Source of the DNA: Caldilineaceae bacterium
Lineage (GTDB): Bacteria > Chloroflexota > Anaerolineae > Caldilineales > Caldilineaceae
Assembly: GCA_014879855.1 (NCBI GenBank)
Contig: JACSRH010000203.1
Location: 1 to 6,951, forward strand
Length of the DNA: 6,951 nt
Direction: 5' to 3'
Shown: positions 6,935-6,951 of the stretch, piece after piece
How positions within the stretch are numbered: position 1 is the stretch's first letter
How the letters are laid out: each line of letters opens with the position of its first letter
The notes under the pieces: generated by a model
Database searches by the model: none
Seen by the model: the letters and a program-made list of their open reading frames with translations, nothing else
Told to the model about the DNA's origin: nothing
Position numbers and translations under genes: made by a program

Positions 6935-6951
6935 CTTTGCGCCTCTGCTTC
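6935..6951 (+). repeat. Start of another dispersed repeat copy, cut by the window edge
   Basis: CTTTGCGCCTCTGCTTC matches the head of the copy at 2540 (TTTGCGCCTCTCTGCG) and the reverse complement of 21-35. The rest lies outside the window. Confidence 0.5.

Overview
The window looks like a piece of a GC-rich bacterial chromosome. Gene density, a MacB/LolE-type transport operon and scattered intergenic CTCTGCG-type repeats would fit a Chloroflexota-like genome. That assignment is an impression from style, not a demonstrated placement.

Layout, left to right. (1) Positions 1-149 hold a large imperfect inverted repeat and a convincing Rho-independent terminator. (2) 140-910, minus strand: a 256-residue, mostly helical protein of unknown function, with a good ribosome binding site and a plausible promoter at 1061-1089. 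(3) 1086-1715, minus strand: a doubtful reading frame built almost entirely on a 21-bp tandem array of 16-18 degenerate units (1173-1550), which encodes heptads of the type ALKTVFQ. (4) 1714-2532, plus strand: a membrane-anchored alpha/beta hydrolase with a complete Ser-Asp-His triad. (5) 2625-6535, minus strand: a three-gene ABC transport operon, in transcription order a 796-residue double-core FtsX/MacB-like permease, ATPase A and ATPase B, with overlapping gene ends. (6) 6536-6951: the operon's upstream region, holding a possible 27-codon leader frame, an AT-rich promoter-like site and further repeats, but no convincing full gene.

The operon is a self-contained module. The permease carries two copies of the 1+3 transmembrane MacB core in one chain, so it can form the whole membrane part. 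The two tandem-duplicated ATPases probably pair as a heterodimer, and ATPase B has an altered signature motif (LSAGE). Nothing in the window reveals the substrate, and no MacA/HlyD-type periplasmic partner is present.

The parts with the most unexplained structure are the 21-bp repeat locus, where all three main reading frames give amphipathic heptads, and the family of dispersed GC-rich repeats that sits at the ends of most transcription units.
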